This document shows positions 1 to 7,931 of a DNA stretch of 64,000 bases, in pieces. Every line of letters begins with the position of its first letter. Within the stretch, counting starts at the first letter, position 1. The notes under the pieces are model-generated. The model saw only the letters and a program-made list of their open reading frames with translations. It ran no database searches and was not told the origin of the DNA. This DNA is from Nitrosarchaeum sp. (GTDB lineage: Archaea; Thermoproteota; Nitrososphaeria; Nitrososphaerales; Nitrosopumilaceae). The stretch is from the NCBI GenBank assembly GCA_023264875.1, contig JAHFUX010000003.1, positions 19,799-83,798 of the forward strand. The letters run 5' to 3'. The translations under genes and the position numbers were made by a program.

Positions 1-15
1 TTGGTGACAGCATGA
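1..15 (+). CDS. 3' end of an upstream gene (last four codons and stop)
   Basis: The frame starting at base 1 reads Leu-Val-Thr-Ala and a TGA that overlaps the ATG of the next gene (ATGA at 12-15). This tight overlap is typical of operon partners. In archaeal mevalonate operons mevalonate kinase often precedes isopentenyl phosphate kinase, so that is the likeliest identity, but four residues cannot prove it. Confidence 0.3.
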   Translation: MVTA

Positions 16-764
16 TTCTAATAAAATTAGGCGGTTCAATCATCACCAACAAAGAAAAGCCATTATCCCCAAGGAAAAAACTAATTGAAAATATCGTTAA
101 ACATTTAAAGAAAATAGATGAGTCAATCATAATTGTTCATGGTGGAGGTTCTTTTGGGCATTATTGGTCTGTAAAATATGACATGCATACAAAACCAATG
201 AAATACAATACACATGGAGTGTCTATTGTTAAAAATTCAATGATTGAATTAAATAAAATTATTCTAGACACATTTTTAAAAAATAAATTAAATCCATATT
301 GTCTTCCACCCACAGATTTTATGTCAGGGGATAAACCTATTACAAATAAAATAAAAGAAATTGAAAAAATTGCAGATGCAGGACTAATTCCGATTACTTT
401 TGGAGATGTACTTTGGCATGGTCACAAAAAAACATACATTTTATCAGGGGATAAAATTATGACACATCTTTCAAAAATTCTAAAACCAAGATTGTGTATT
501 TTTGCGCTAAATGAAGACGGGTTATACTCTGATCTAAAATCGAAAAAATTAATTCGTGAGGTAAAAGGAGAAAAACTAACTATTTCAAAAAATAATATGG
601 ATGTTACAGGAGGCATGACAAGGAAAGTTGAAGAAGCAACAAATATTTCAAAGATGGGGGTAGATGTGTTTTTTGTAAATGGTAACAAACCTGAAAGAAT
701 TGTGAAAGCGATTAAAAATAGGAAATTTGAAGGAACAGTGTTTAGAGGAAAGAGAAATGGGTGA
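12..764 (+). CDS. isopentenyl phosphate kinase
   Basis: Amino acid kinase family protein of 250 residues, the usual length for archaeal isopentenyl phosphate kinase, which phosphorylates isopentenyl phosphate to IPP in the archaeal mevalonate pathway. The N-terminus MILIKLGGSIITNK carries the Lys and Gly-rich phosphate-binding loop. HGGGSFGHYW near residues 44-53 contains the HGGGSFGH signature, whose final His is the catalytic His of this family. DVTGGMTRKVEEA near the C-terminus is the nucleotide-binding segment. The ATG overlaps the preceding stop, and the gene end overlaps the IDI start, so this is an operon of isoprenoid genes. The family call is strong because the next two genes are in the same pathway. 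Confidence 0.93.
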   Translation: MILIKLGGSIITNKEKPLSPRKKLIENIVKHLKKIDESIIIVHGGGSFGHYWSVKYDMHTKPMKYNTHGVSIVKNSMIELNKIILDTFLKNKLNPYCLPPTDFMSGDKPITNKIKEIEKIADAGLIPITFGDVLWHGHKKTYILSGDKIMTHLSKILKPRLCIFALNEDGLYSDLKSKKLIREVKGEKLTISKNNMDVTGGMTRKVEEATNISKMGVDVFFVNGNKPERIVKAIKNRKFEGTVFRGKRNG

Positions 765-1398
765 AGAATATCTTGTTTTAGTTGATAAAGACGACAATCC
801 AATTGGATCAGAAGAAAAAGTAAAGTGTCATTTACCAAATGGCAAACTACATCGAGCATTTACAGCGTTATTATTTGATAAAAATGGAAGATTGGTTCTA
901 ACCAGAAGAGCTAAAGAAAAAATGCTGTGGCCAGGAGATTGGGATGGAACCGTAGCTAGCCACCCAAGAAAGCCTGAAACATATATCTCATCAGCAGAAA
1001 GAAGAATGCCAGAAGAATTAGGCATCACATGTAAGTTAGATTATTTGTTCAAATTTGAGTATCATGTCCCATACAAAGACATAGGCTCAGAAAACGAAAT
1101 TTGTGGTACCCTTATTGGAATAGTAAATGATTCAATTCAATTTAAGGTAGTTGAAGATGAGATAGATAAAATCAAATGGATTTCAGCTAAGGAATTACTT
1201 TCTGAATTAAAAAACAACCCAAAAGTATATTGTCCTTGGATGCTAATTGCATTAGAATTATTAGATAAATCAGAAAAATTAATGTTAAAAAAATATGAAG
1301 ATATTTTATCATTATGGATTAATTCCGAATTGCAAAAAGAATTACAAAAAGCAATTAGAGAACAGATTCCAGATAATAAATGGAGATTAGTAAAATGA
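757..1398 (+). CDS. idi: isopentenyl-diphosphate delta-isomerase, type I (Nudix fold)
   Basis: Interconverts IPP and DMAPP. The open frame extends to a TTG at 727, but the ATG at 757, preceded by GAGGAAAG, gives a normal start and an 8-bp overlap with the kinase. Metal-ligand histidines lie in CHLPNGKLHRAF, and the Nudix-like helix follows (SSAERRMPEELGI). The segment that normally reads with a catalytic Cys before Gly-His-Pro (Cys67 in E. coli) reads TVASHP here, so Ala occupies that position. The later NEIC segment with its Glu is present. Gene order supports the function. I recall similar variants in some archaeal sequences but cannot check them. Confidence 0.88.
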   Translation: MGEEYLVLVDKDDNPIGSEEKVKCHLPNGKLHRAFTALLFDKNGRLVLTRRAKEKMLWPGDWDGTVASHPRKPETYISSAERRMPEELGITCKLDYLFKFEYHVPYKDIGSENEICGTLIGIVNDSIQFKVVEDEIDKIKWISAKELLSELKNNPKVYCPWMLIALELLDKSEKLMLKKYEDILSLWINSELQKELQKAIREQIPDNKWRLVK

Positions 1399-2375
1399 AA
1401 AAAACAAAAACAATTGAAAAAAATGCAAGAATTGTCAATGAATATCTAAATTCCAAACTAAAAGGAAATCCCAAAATGCTTTATGATGCTGCAGCACATT
1501 TGATTATTCATGGTGGAAAAAGACTCAGACCACATATGGTGATCAAGAGTTGTCAAATTTTGGGAGGAAATACAGTAATTGCAATACCAGCTGCCAGTGC
1601 AGTAGAAATGATACACAATTTTACTTTAGTTCATGATGACATTATGGATAATGATGAGATGCGTCATGGAGTGCCTACTGTTCATAAAAAATTTGGAATG
1701 CCTATTGCAATACTAGCTGGGGATGTATTATTTTCAAAGGCATATCAAATAATTTCAGATTCAAAATTATCTAAAGATGCAACAGTTCAATTAGTTTCCA
1801 GATTAGCAAAAGCATGTGTAGATGTATGTGAAGGACAATTATTAGATGTAAAAATGGCAGAGGAGAAAAGAATTCCATCACAAAAAGAATACATTACAAT
1901 GATTGGAAAAAAAACTGCTGCGCTATTTGATGTATCATGTTCAATGGGAGCGATTTGTGCAACAGGTAATCAAAAAGATATTTCAAATTTATCAAATTTT
2001 GGAAGAAATTTGGGAATTGCGTTCCAAATTACAGATGATCTTATTGGAGTTATGGGGGATCCAAAAATTACAAAAAAACCTGTTGGAAATGATCTAAGAG
2101 AAGGAAAGAAATCACTTCCAATTCTCATGGCAATAGAATTAGCCAAGGGAAAAGATAAAAAAGTAATTCTCAAGGCATTTGGCAATCCAAAAGCAACTAA
2201 AAATGACCTCAAAAATGCAGTAGACGTAATTCGCTCGCTTGGGATAGAGGTGAATGTAAGGACACAGGCTCTAGAATATGCAGAAATGGCAAAAAAAGCA
2301 CTTTCAAAATATTCAGGTTCTGCTAAAACAGAATTAATAGATCTCTTAGATTTTGTAGTAAAAAGGAGTCTATAA
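1395..2375 (+). CDS. trans-prenyltransferase (geranylgeranyl/farnesyl diphosphate synthase family)
   Basis: Condenses IPP with allylic diphosphates to make the C15-C20(+) chains of archaeal lipids or quinones. The first aspartate-rich motif is LVHDDIMDND (DDxxD) and the second is FQITDDLIGVMGD. GGKRLRP, the IPP-binding segment, lies near the N-terminus. The ATG at 1395 overlaps the IDI stop (ATGA) and follows GGAG at 1382; a further ATG at 1380 is also in frame. Length is about 326 residues, normal for the family. A second prenyl synthase lies at 22745, so chain length cannot be assigned from sequence alone. Confidence 0.9.
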   Translation: MKKTKTIEKNARIVNEYLNSKLKGNPKMLYDAAAHLIIHGGKRLRPHMVIKSCQILGGNTVIAIPAASAVEMIHNFTLVHDDIMDNDEMRHGVPTVHKKFGMPIAILAGDVLFSKAYQIISDSKLSKDATVQLVSRLAKACVDVCEGQLLDVKMAEEKRIPSQKEYITMIGKKTAALFDVSCSMGAICATGNQKDISNLSNFGRNLGIAFQITDDLIGVMGDPKITKKPVGNDLREGKKSLPILMAIELAKGKDKKVILKAFGNPKATKNDLKNAVDVIRSLGIEVNVRTQALEYAEMAKKALSKYSGSAKTELIDLLDFVVKRSL

Positions 2376-2376
2376 T

Positions 2377-4086
2377 TTGGATGAAGAAATAAAAAAAGAA
2401 ATTCGAAAAATAGCACTGCAAAATGCATTTGAACATGAGGGAAAAACTCAGGATAAAATCGTATTAGCAAAAATTCTTGGAACAAAACCAGAATTCAGAT
2501 CTAAGGTAAAAGAAATTGTTGGGGATATTGCAGAGATTGTTTATGCAGTTAATCAAATATCATTTGAGGAACAAATAAAAGAAATAGAAGAAAACTTTCC
2601 AGAAATTTTAATTCCAAAAGAAAAAATTGAGGAAAGAGAAGGATTACCTCCATTAAAAAATGCAGAACAAGGAAAAGTCATAACGAGATTCCCACCAGAA
2701 CCTAATGGATATCCACACATAGGACATGCTAAAGCAGCTATCATTAATGCAGAATATGCAAAGATGTACGGTGGTAAATTCATCTTGAGAATGGATGATA
2801 CAAATCCTGAAGCTGAAAGAATGGAATACCATGCTGCAATTAAAGTTGGATTAGATTGGCTAGGAATCAAATTTGATATCATAAAAAATACTTCAGATGA
2901 TATGGAGTTATTTTATAAAAAAGGAATTGAGTTGATCAATTCTGGAAAAGCTTACGTCTGTACTTGTAAGAGAGATGACATAAGCAACAATAGGAAGGAA
3001 AGAAAAGCATGCAAATGTAGCAGAGAAGACATTAAACAAAATATTCAGGGTTGGGAGAAAATGTTTGACAAGTTTAAACCTGGAGATGCAATCGTGAGAT
3101 TTCGCGGGGATATGAAAGCAGATAATGCAGTAATGCGAGATCCAGTATTATTTAGAATAATTGATGAGAAACACTACACATTAGGAAACAAATATCGGGT
3201 TTGGCCAAGTTATGATTTTGCCGTAGCAATTGAAGATAGTAATGATGGAGTTACTCATGCATTTCGTTCTAAGGAATTTGAATTAAGAAAAGAGCTAATT
3301 GATGCTATTTTAGATGCATTGAATATGCGAAAACCATATCAGGATTTCTTTTCTAGGCTCGAATTCAAAGGAATGCCCATTTCTAAAAGAATCCTCAAAC
3401 CATTGATAGAAGAAGGAAAAGTATCATGGTATGATGATCCAAGATTACCCACTTTAGAATCACTCAGAAGAAGAGGTATTAAACCAGAAGCAATAAAAAA
3501 ATTCATCTTATCTTTAGGATTAACTAAAGCAAATACTCTAGCACCATTTGATGCACTTGAATCATTCAATAGAAAATTTGTTGACGCAGATAGTATTAGA
3601 TTATTTATGGTGAACAAACCAAAAAAACTTACAATTAAAAAATTACCATTTTCATTTGTAGAAATTCCAAATCATCCAATAAGAGATATGGGGAAAAGAA
3701 AAATCAATTTAGATGAAAATTTCTATATTTCAGGAGAAGATACAGAAAATATCAAAGAAGGCACTAAGATCAGACTATTAGGATTAGGAAATGTCATAAT
3801 ATCAAATATCAATGGAGAATTAGAGGGTGAATTCATAAAAGATGGAAACATTACAGACATACAAAAAATTCAATGGGTATCACAAAAAAATGCCCACACA
3901 ATCAAAATTCTCATTCCAAAACAATTGTTTATTGATGATAAATTTAATGAAAATAGTTTAGAAGAATTAGAGGTTTATACAGAACCACATTACTTACAAT
4001 TAAAAGATGGCGATGAAATTCAATTTGTCAGATTTGGGTATTGTAGAAAAGATTCACAGAATCAAGCAATTTTTACACACAAGTGA
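2377..4086 (+). CDS. gltX: glutamyl-tRNA synthetase (archaeal type)
   Basis: Class I aminoacyl-tRNA synthetase of 569 residues that charges tRNA with glutamate. Archaeal members are usually non-discriminating and also load tRNA-Gln for the amidotransferase route. The catalytic domain contains PPEPNGYPHIGHAKA (HIGH at 114-117), a Cys-rich insertion (CTCKRDD and ACKCSRE), WPSYDFA, and a KMSKS-like PISKRIL near residue 330. The C-terminal half is a beta-barrel anticodon domain of the archaeal/eukaryal GlnRS-like kind. It starts with TTG at 2377, because the nearby ATG at 2381 is out of frame and AAAGGAG lies 9 bp upstream. One base separates it from the prenyl synthase. Confidence 0.95.
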   Translation: MDEEIKKEIRKIALQNAFEHEGKTQDKIVLAKILGTKPEFRSKVKEIVGDIAEIVYAVNQISFEEQIKEIEENFPEILIPKEKIEEREGLPPLKNAEQGKVITRFPPEPNGYPHIGHAKAAIINAEYAKMYGGKFILRMDDTNPEAERMEYHAAIKVGLDWLGIKFDIIKNTSDDMELFYKKGIELINSGKAYVCTCKRDDISNNRKERKACKCSREDIKQNIQGWEKMFDKFKPGDAIVRFRGDMKADNAVMRDPVLFRIIDEKHYTLGNKYRVWPSYDFAVAIEDSNDGVTHAFRSKEFELRKELIDAILDALNMRKPYQDFFSRLEFKGMPISKRILKPLIEEGKVSWYDDPRLPTLESLRRRGIKPEAIKKFILSLGLTKANTLAPFDALESFNRKFVDADSIRLFMVNKPKKLTIKKLPFSFVEIPNHPIRDMGKRKINLDENFYISGEDTENIKEGTKIRLLGLGNVIISNINGELEGEFIKDGNITDIQKIQWVSQKNAHTIKILIPKQLFIDDKFNENSLEELEVYTEPHYLQLKDGDEIQFVRFGYCRKDSQNQAIFTHK

Positions 4087-4097
4087 GTGAGAAAATT

Positions 4098-4967
4098 ATG
4101 AAGATAGCGCGACTATTCCATGAAAATAGTGAGACATATGGTTTTGTGAAAGGAGATAAAGTTGCAACAAAAGATGAAATAACTTATCAGACAGGAGTTC
4201 CAATTCCACAAAGCATCAAAGATTTTCTTTTTGATGGATGGTATGATGAAATCAAAGAACAGTTGAATGCTTTGCCATATGAAGAAAATATTTCAAAATT
4301 TAAATTACTAAGTCCAATTCCAAATCCGAATAAGATCATCTGTTTAGCTTATAATTATGTAGATCATGCAAAAGAACAAAATCTGTTACCACCAGAGGAG
4401 CCAGCTATAATTCTAAAGCCAAGAACTACCCTAACAGGTACAGAATCAGACATAGTTTGTCCTGATTTTGTCATTCAGTTGGATTATGAAGTAGAATTAG
4501 CCTTGATAATAGGTAAAAATTGCAAAAATATCAACGAAGAGCAAGCAAAAGAGGCAATATTTGGATACATGATTCTAAATGATGTTTCAGCAAGAGACAT
4601 TCAATTCAAAGATAAACAGTTCACTAGAGGAAAAAGTTTTGATACATTTGCACCATCTGGGCCATGGATAACAACATCAGATGAAATCAAAGATCCACAG
4701 AACTTAAAACTGACAACTAAAATCAATGGAGAGATACGACAAAATTCATCCACAAATAATATGTTTATAAAAATACCAGAAATAGTATCCAAATTAAGCA
4801 AAGTGATGACTCTTGAAAAAGGAGATATCATTTCAACTGGAACTCCTGCAGGAGTAATGTTAAACAAACCAAACGCAGTGTTTCTTAAAAATGGAGATAA
4901 AATAGAAATGGAAATTGAAAAATTAGGAATTTTAAAAAATACGATAAGATTTGTGAATGAGAATTAG
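4098..4967 (+). CDS. fumarylacetoacetate hydrolase family protein
   Basis: FAH-fold protein of about 289 residues. The core has KIICLAYNYVDHAKE, then EPAIILKPRTTLTG, DYEVELALIIG with the metal-binding acidic residues, and GYMILNDVSARDIQ. The C-terminus carries GDIISTGTPAG, the family signature. Members cleave C-C bonds in 2-oxo acids or act as isomerases or oxaloacetate decarboxylases; the substrate cannot be read here. ATG at 4098 is preferred over GTG at 4083 because the family starts with a similar MKIAR segment and GTGA-type bases lie just upstream. The stop TAG shares bases with the opposing gene's TAA. Confidence 0.88.
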   Translation: MKIARLFHENSETYGFVKGDKVATKDEITYQTGVPIPQSIKDFLFDGWYDEIKEQLNALPYEENISKFKLLSPIPNPNKIICLAYNYVDHAKEQNLLPPEEPAIILKPRTTLTGTESDIVCPDFVIQLDYEVELALIIGKNCKNINEEQAKEAIFGYMILNDVSARDIQFKDKQFTRGKSFDTFAPSGPWITTSDEIKDPQNLKLTTKINGEIRQNSSTNNMFIKIPEIVSKLSKVMTLEKGDIISTGTPAGVMLNKPNAVFLKNGDKIEMEIEKLGILKNTIRFVNEN

Positions 4968-5746
4968 CGCAGAAATTTTTGCATTAAGGTAAATGTGATT
5001 TTATGCTCTAGAGTATGTAAAAAAGGTAATTTCTCTTTAGTCAAGATTTGTATTTTTTTATAATTGTTTTCTGCACTGTAATTTTGTATGTATGAAACAA
5101 GATCCAAAGTGTTATTTTGAGAACCTGAAAATAAGGTTACAATCAGAGTTTTATCAAAATGTTCTGAATCAGTTATAATTGCAGTTGAAACATCATCAAA
5201 CTTGCCTGAAAAAATTATTTTGTTTTGTACTGATAGTGAAAGTAAAGTTTCTTCATCTAAAACTAACCATCTCCACGATTTTACATAATGAGTTGCCGTA
5301 GAATTTAAAACATTACCAAATTGTATTTTATGACTATTATTAATCTGGGGAGAAAGAGAATAAAAATTCCAAGTTTGAAATATATGATAATTGAGACTTT
5401 TTGCCATTGAAAGAGAGGGTAAATTTTCAGTATCAATAAGCATGAATGAAGATAGTATCTGTTTTTCTTGAGCAAGTAATTCTATATGTCTAACTAGATC
5501 TGAAGCAAAACCTTGTCTACGAAAATTTGAGTTAATTCTGATTCCTTCAATCCATACTTGATTTTTAGAGAAAAATGCATGACATACACCTACAGGATAT
5601 TGTTTTTCAATAACTAGTAAATTACCTTCAGATAACCAATAATCCCAAACATTTTGAATATAATCACCCCATGAAAAAGTATCTTTACAAAAACTCAATA
5701 CAGAAAATTTATCTGAATTGATTGCGTCTCTTACTATTGTCTCCAT
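4964..5746 (-). CDS. GNAT family N-acetyltransferase
   Basis: A 260-residue protein whose first 140 residues form a GNAT domain. Acetyl-CoA-binding motif A reads IRINSNFRRQGFASDLVRHI (R-x-x-G-x-A). The C-terminal 120 residues resemble a second, degenerate GNAT-like half and show no clear motif. The acceptor is unknown. It is transcribed divergently from the Rieske gene, with only 39 bp between starts. It ends tail-to-tail with the FAH gene, the two stop codons sharing TTA/TAG bases at 4964-4967. Confidence 0.78.
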   Translation of the reverse strand: METIVRDAINSDKFSVLSFCKDTFSWGDYIQNVWDYWLSEGNLLVIEKQYPVGVCHAFFSKNQVWIEGIRINSNFRRQGFASDLVRHIELLAQEKQILSSFMLIDTENLPSLSMAKSLNYHIFQTWNFYSLSPQINNSHKIQFGNVLNSTATHYVKSWRWLVLDEETLLSLSVQNKIIFSGKFDDVSTAIITDSEHFDKTLIVTLFSGSQNNTLDLVSYIQNYSAENNYKKIQILTKEKLPFLHTLEHKITFTLMQKFLR

Positions 5747-5785
5747 ATACGAAAAAATATTAAGAATGACAGACTAAAAACCATA

Positions 5786-6094
5786 ATGGGTAAAATAATA
5801 GCTGGAAAAACTACAGATATTACTCCTGGAAAAATGATCAAGGTTTCTGTGGACGGTAAAGAGATAATGGTTGCAAATATTGATGGTAATTATTGTGCCA
5901 TGGATGATTCTTGTACTCATTCAGGTGCAAGTCTTTCAGAAGGAAAATTAGATGGATGTACAGTAATATGCGGATGGCATAAAGCTGAATTTGATTGTAA
6001 AACTGGTAAATTAGTTAAATTTCCTGCTAAAATCAGAGATTTAGCATCATACAATGTTTCTATAGAATCAGACAACGTATTTGTAGAGATGTAA
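5786..6094 (+). CDS. Rieske-type [2Fe-2S] ferredoxin
   Basis: A small soluble Rieske protein of 102 residues with no signal peptide or membrane anchor. The two cluster-binding boxes are CTHSGASL (Cys-x-His) and CGWHKAEFD (Cys-x-x-His), the standard Rieske ligands. The length and fold resemble dioxygenase-type Rieske ferredoxins rather than bc1 subunits, so it probably shuttles electrons in the cytoplasm. Partner unknown; two ferredoxin reductase-like genes lie elsewhere in the window. An A/T-rich TATA-like element (about 5756-5763) sits some 26 bp before the ATG, implying a leaderless mRNA. Confidence 0.93.
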   Translation: MGKIIAGKTTDITPGKMIKVSVDGKEIMVANIDGNYCAMDDSCTHSGASLSEGKLDGCTVICGWHKAEFDCKTGKLVKFPAKIRDLASYNVSIESDNVFVEM

Positions 6095-6130
6095 CTATAT
6101 ACTTCAAATTTTCAAGAAATGGTGTAAAAA

Positions 6131-6400
6131 ATGATTGATGATAAACAAAACAAAGAAGCAATGAAAGAAGCAATAGAAACACTAAATCAAATTGCTACAA
6201 ACCATTCAACACCCAAGACAATTAAAAAATCTATTACTGACCTGATAGTAGATTTGAATAATGAGGAATATTCACTATCAGTCAGAGCTAACAATACAAT
6301 TAGTTTGTTAGATGATGTAACACAAGATCCCAATATGCCTTCATATGTAAGAACACAATTATGGCAAGCAGTCTCAAAGCTTGAAAGCATAAGAGAATAA
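6131..6400 (+). CDS. UPF0147 family protein
   Basis: An 89-residue, fully helical acidic protein. It contains EAIETLNQIA, the central TPKTIKKSI, then SVRANNTISLLDDV and DPNMPSYVRTQLW, which match the archaeal UPF0147 family as I know it. No function is established for this family. GGTG at 6121-6124 lies just before the ATG and would serve as a ribosome binding site. It is a stand-alone gene between the Rieske and methyltransferase genes. Confidence 0.85.
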   Translation: MIDDKQNKEAMKEAIETLNQIATNHSTPKTIKKSITDLIVDLNNEEYSLSVRANNTISLLDDVTQDPNMPSYVRTQLWQAVSKLESIRE

Positions 6401-6425
6401 ATCCTATACTATTTTAATCATAATA

Positions 6426-7184
6426 TTGAAAATAGAAGAATATCTAAAATCACTACCAGAAAATATAGTTAGTGGAGAAGATGTCCAGTTACCAGATAAG
6501 GCATTTAGAGAAATTTTTAATTTTGTAAATTTAGGAAAAAATGATATTTTTTATCATCTTGGATGTGGGAATGGAAGAGGAATTATGTTATCCTTGAAAG
6601 AGTATAATGTAAAAAAGGCTGTAGGTATTGACAATAACCCAGATAAAATCAAACAAGCAAAAGATATTCTAAATCAAGATAATCTTTCAGGAGAGTTAAT
6701 TTGTGAGAATATACGAAATGCAGATATTTCGGATGCCACTGTGATTTTGTTTTGGTTTACTAATGAAGAAATTATCAATCACATGATGAATAAATTCAAA
6801 GATCTAAAACAGAGTACAAAAATAATCACGATTTGGGGACCCTTGCCAGATTGCCTTCCTGAAAAAGTAGAATTTCCCTATATAATTAACCAAATTCCTT
6901 TCAAGAAAGCAAATAGTTTGCAAGAACAATTATTAGAAATTTTTGGAGTCAAATGTATTAGTTTTGTTACTGCGTGGGAATTTGCAGAGAGATATACAAA
7001 AGCAATTAGTACACCTGAGATTGGAAATGACAGATTTTTGACAATAATTCAAACTTTAGTAATTTGGATTAATGCAATGAATTTAGGAGTTGCATGTGGA
7101 GATAAAATCCCAGATTCCATTCAAACATACATAGACATTATGAAAACACATTTTGATATTGATTTTGAACATCTTTTAAAATAA
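6426..7184 (+). CDS. class I SAM-dependent methyltransferase, unknown substrate
   Basis: A 252-residue protein. Motif I for S-adenosylmethionine binding is FYHLGCGNGRG, followed by the acidic end of strand beta2 in AVGIDNNPDK. ILFWFTNEEI is a likely motif IV region. The spacing resembles DOT1-like and related Rossmann methyltransferases, but no substrate-binding signature was recognised. The start is TTG at 6426; no in-frame ATG lies near. Only 25 bp separates it from UPF0147, so the two may be co-transcribed. Confidence 0.75.
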   Translation: MKIEEYLKSLPENIVSGEDVQLPDKAFREIFNFVNLGKNDIFYHLGCGNGRGIMLSLKEYNVKKAVGIDNNPDKIKQAKDILNQDNLSGELICENIRNADISDATVILFWFTNEEIINHMMNKFKDLKQSTKIITIWGPLPDCLPEKVEFPYIINQIPFKKANSLQEQLLEIFGVKCISFVTAWEFAERYTKAISTPEIGNDRFLTIIQTLVIWINAMNLGVACGDKIPDSIQTYIDIMKTHFDIDFEHLLK

Positions 7185-7224
7185 TTGGTGCAACCCTTTT
7201 ATTTTGTGATAATTACATACAATC

Positions 7225-7572
7225 ATGATAGATAAAATAAACATCAATGTATCAGCTGTAGATTATGATAAAACAAGTAAAGCAATAACGCAGCAACTTT
7301 ATCTTTTAGAGGAGATGGTTCATAGTCAAGAAAGCTTTGTTATGACAGATTCAGAATTTGCATTTGGGTGGCATTTTTTTGTTGTAAGTGTTAACAGAGC
7401 ATTAGTGGAAAAACTTGTTGATCAGATGGGATCAGATTTTGATAGACTAAAAGGAAAAGGCATTGAGAAAAAATTTCTCACATGGCTTACAAATAGTTTA
7501 GAAGGTAAAACGCCCCGATTCAAATTAGCTATTAAAGAAGAAATGGAATCAAGCAAGTACGGTATTTTTTAA
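7225..7572 (+). CDS. conserved-looking hypothetical protein
   Basis: A 115-residue soluble protein that I do not recognise. It is mixed alpha/beta, with an early helical segment (KTSKAITQQLYLLEE), an aromatic strand (FAFGWHFFVVSVNRAL) and a basic C-terminal helix region. There is no Cys and no membrane segment. It follows the methyltransferase by 40 bp on the same strand and ends just before the convergent tRNA-His. Coding is supported by an uninterrupted frame, a normal ATG and residue composition like its neighbours. Confidence 0.65.
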   Translation: MIDKININVSAVDYDKTSKAITQQLYLLEEMVHSQESFVMTDSEFAFGWHFFVVSVNRALVEKLVDQMGSDFDRLKGKGIEKKFLTWLTNSLEGKTPRFKLAIKEEMESSKYGIF

Positions 7573-7579
7573 GAATTAA

Positions 7580-7652
7580 GGCCCTCGAGGGTAATCGAAA
7601 CCCTGTCCGGGGATCCACAGTCCCCTATACTAGCCACTGTACTACGAGGGCC
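7580..7652 (-). tRNA. tRNA-His (GTG)
   Basis: A full cloverleaf can be drawn on the minus strand. The acceptor GCCCTCG pairs with CGAGGGC, the anticodon stem is GGGGA/TCCCC with loop CTGTGGA, and the T-loop is TTCGATT. The extra G at position -1 opposite C73, the tRNA-His identity element, is encoded. CCA is not encoded. No intron. Confidence 0.95.
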
Positions 7653-7734
7653 ACAAGAATAAAAAATTGGGTATCCTGTAATAATCTTTGATTTTAATAT
7701 GATGAAAATTAGCCTGTAGATTTATTATTAACCA

Positions 7735-7830
7735 ATGAAAATTCTAGTTATGAGATTTTGGTGGGTAGCTATGGCAATAACAATTGGACTCACATGGGTT
7801 GGCGTTAACTACTTACTACCGTGGAAATAA
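7735..7830 (+). CDS. 31-residue single-pass membrane microprotein (predicted)
   Basis: The frame encodes MKILVMRFWWVAMAITIGLT and eleven more residues ending in LPWK. It has a short basic N-terminus, about 20 hydrophobic residues rich in Trp, and a terminal Lys, so it could form one transmembrane helix. A second in-frame ATG lies at 7750. It stands alone in a gap between tRNA-His and corA, with a TATA-like TTTTAATAT near 7693-7701 and a hairpin plus T-run just downstream at 7858-7882. That arrangement looks like its own transcription unit. No function can be assigned; chance cannot be ruled out for so short a frame. Confidence 0.5.
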   Translation: MKILVMRFWWVAMAITIGLTWVGVNYLLPWK

Positions 7831-7857
7831 TTTAAAATTCAAGATGTCAAATTATTG

Positions 7858-7882
7858 ATTCTAATGAATTGTTAGAATTTTT
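7858..7882 (+). terminator. hairpin plus T-run
   Basis: ATTCTAA (7858-7864) and TTAGAAT (7872-7878) form a perfect 7-bp stem with a 7-nt loop, followed immediately by a run of T. It lies 28 bp after the microprotein stop and before corA, so it probably ends that small transcript. Confidence 0.4.
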
Positions 7883-7931
7883 ATCAAAATAACGATCGCT
7901 TTAAATTTGTTGTAACAAGTTACCATTCAAC

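Noticed and set aside
7695..7716. ATGATGA at about 7700 as box C of another C/D sRNA
   Set aside because: No CTGA box at a suitable distance; the only nearby match is CTGT, so the pattern is incomplete.
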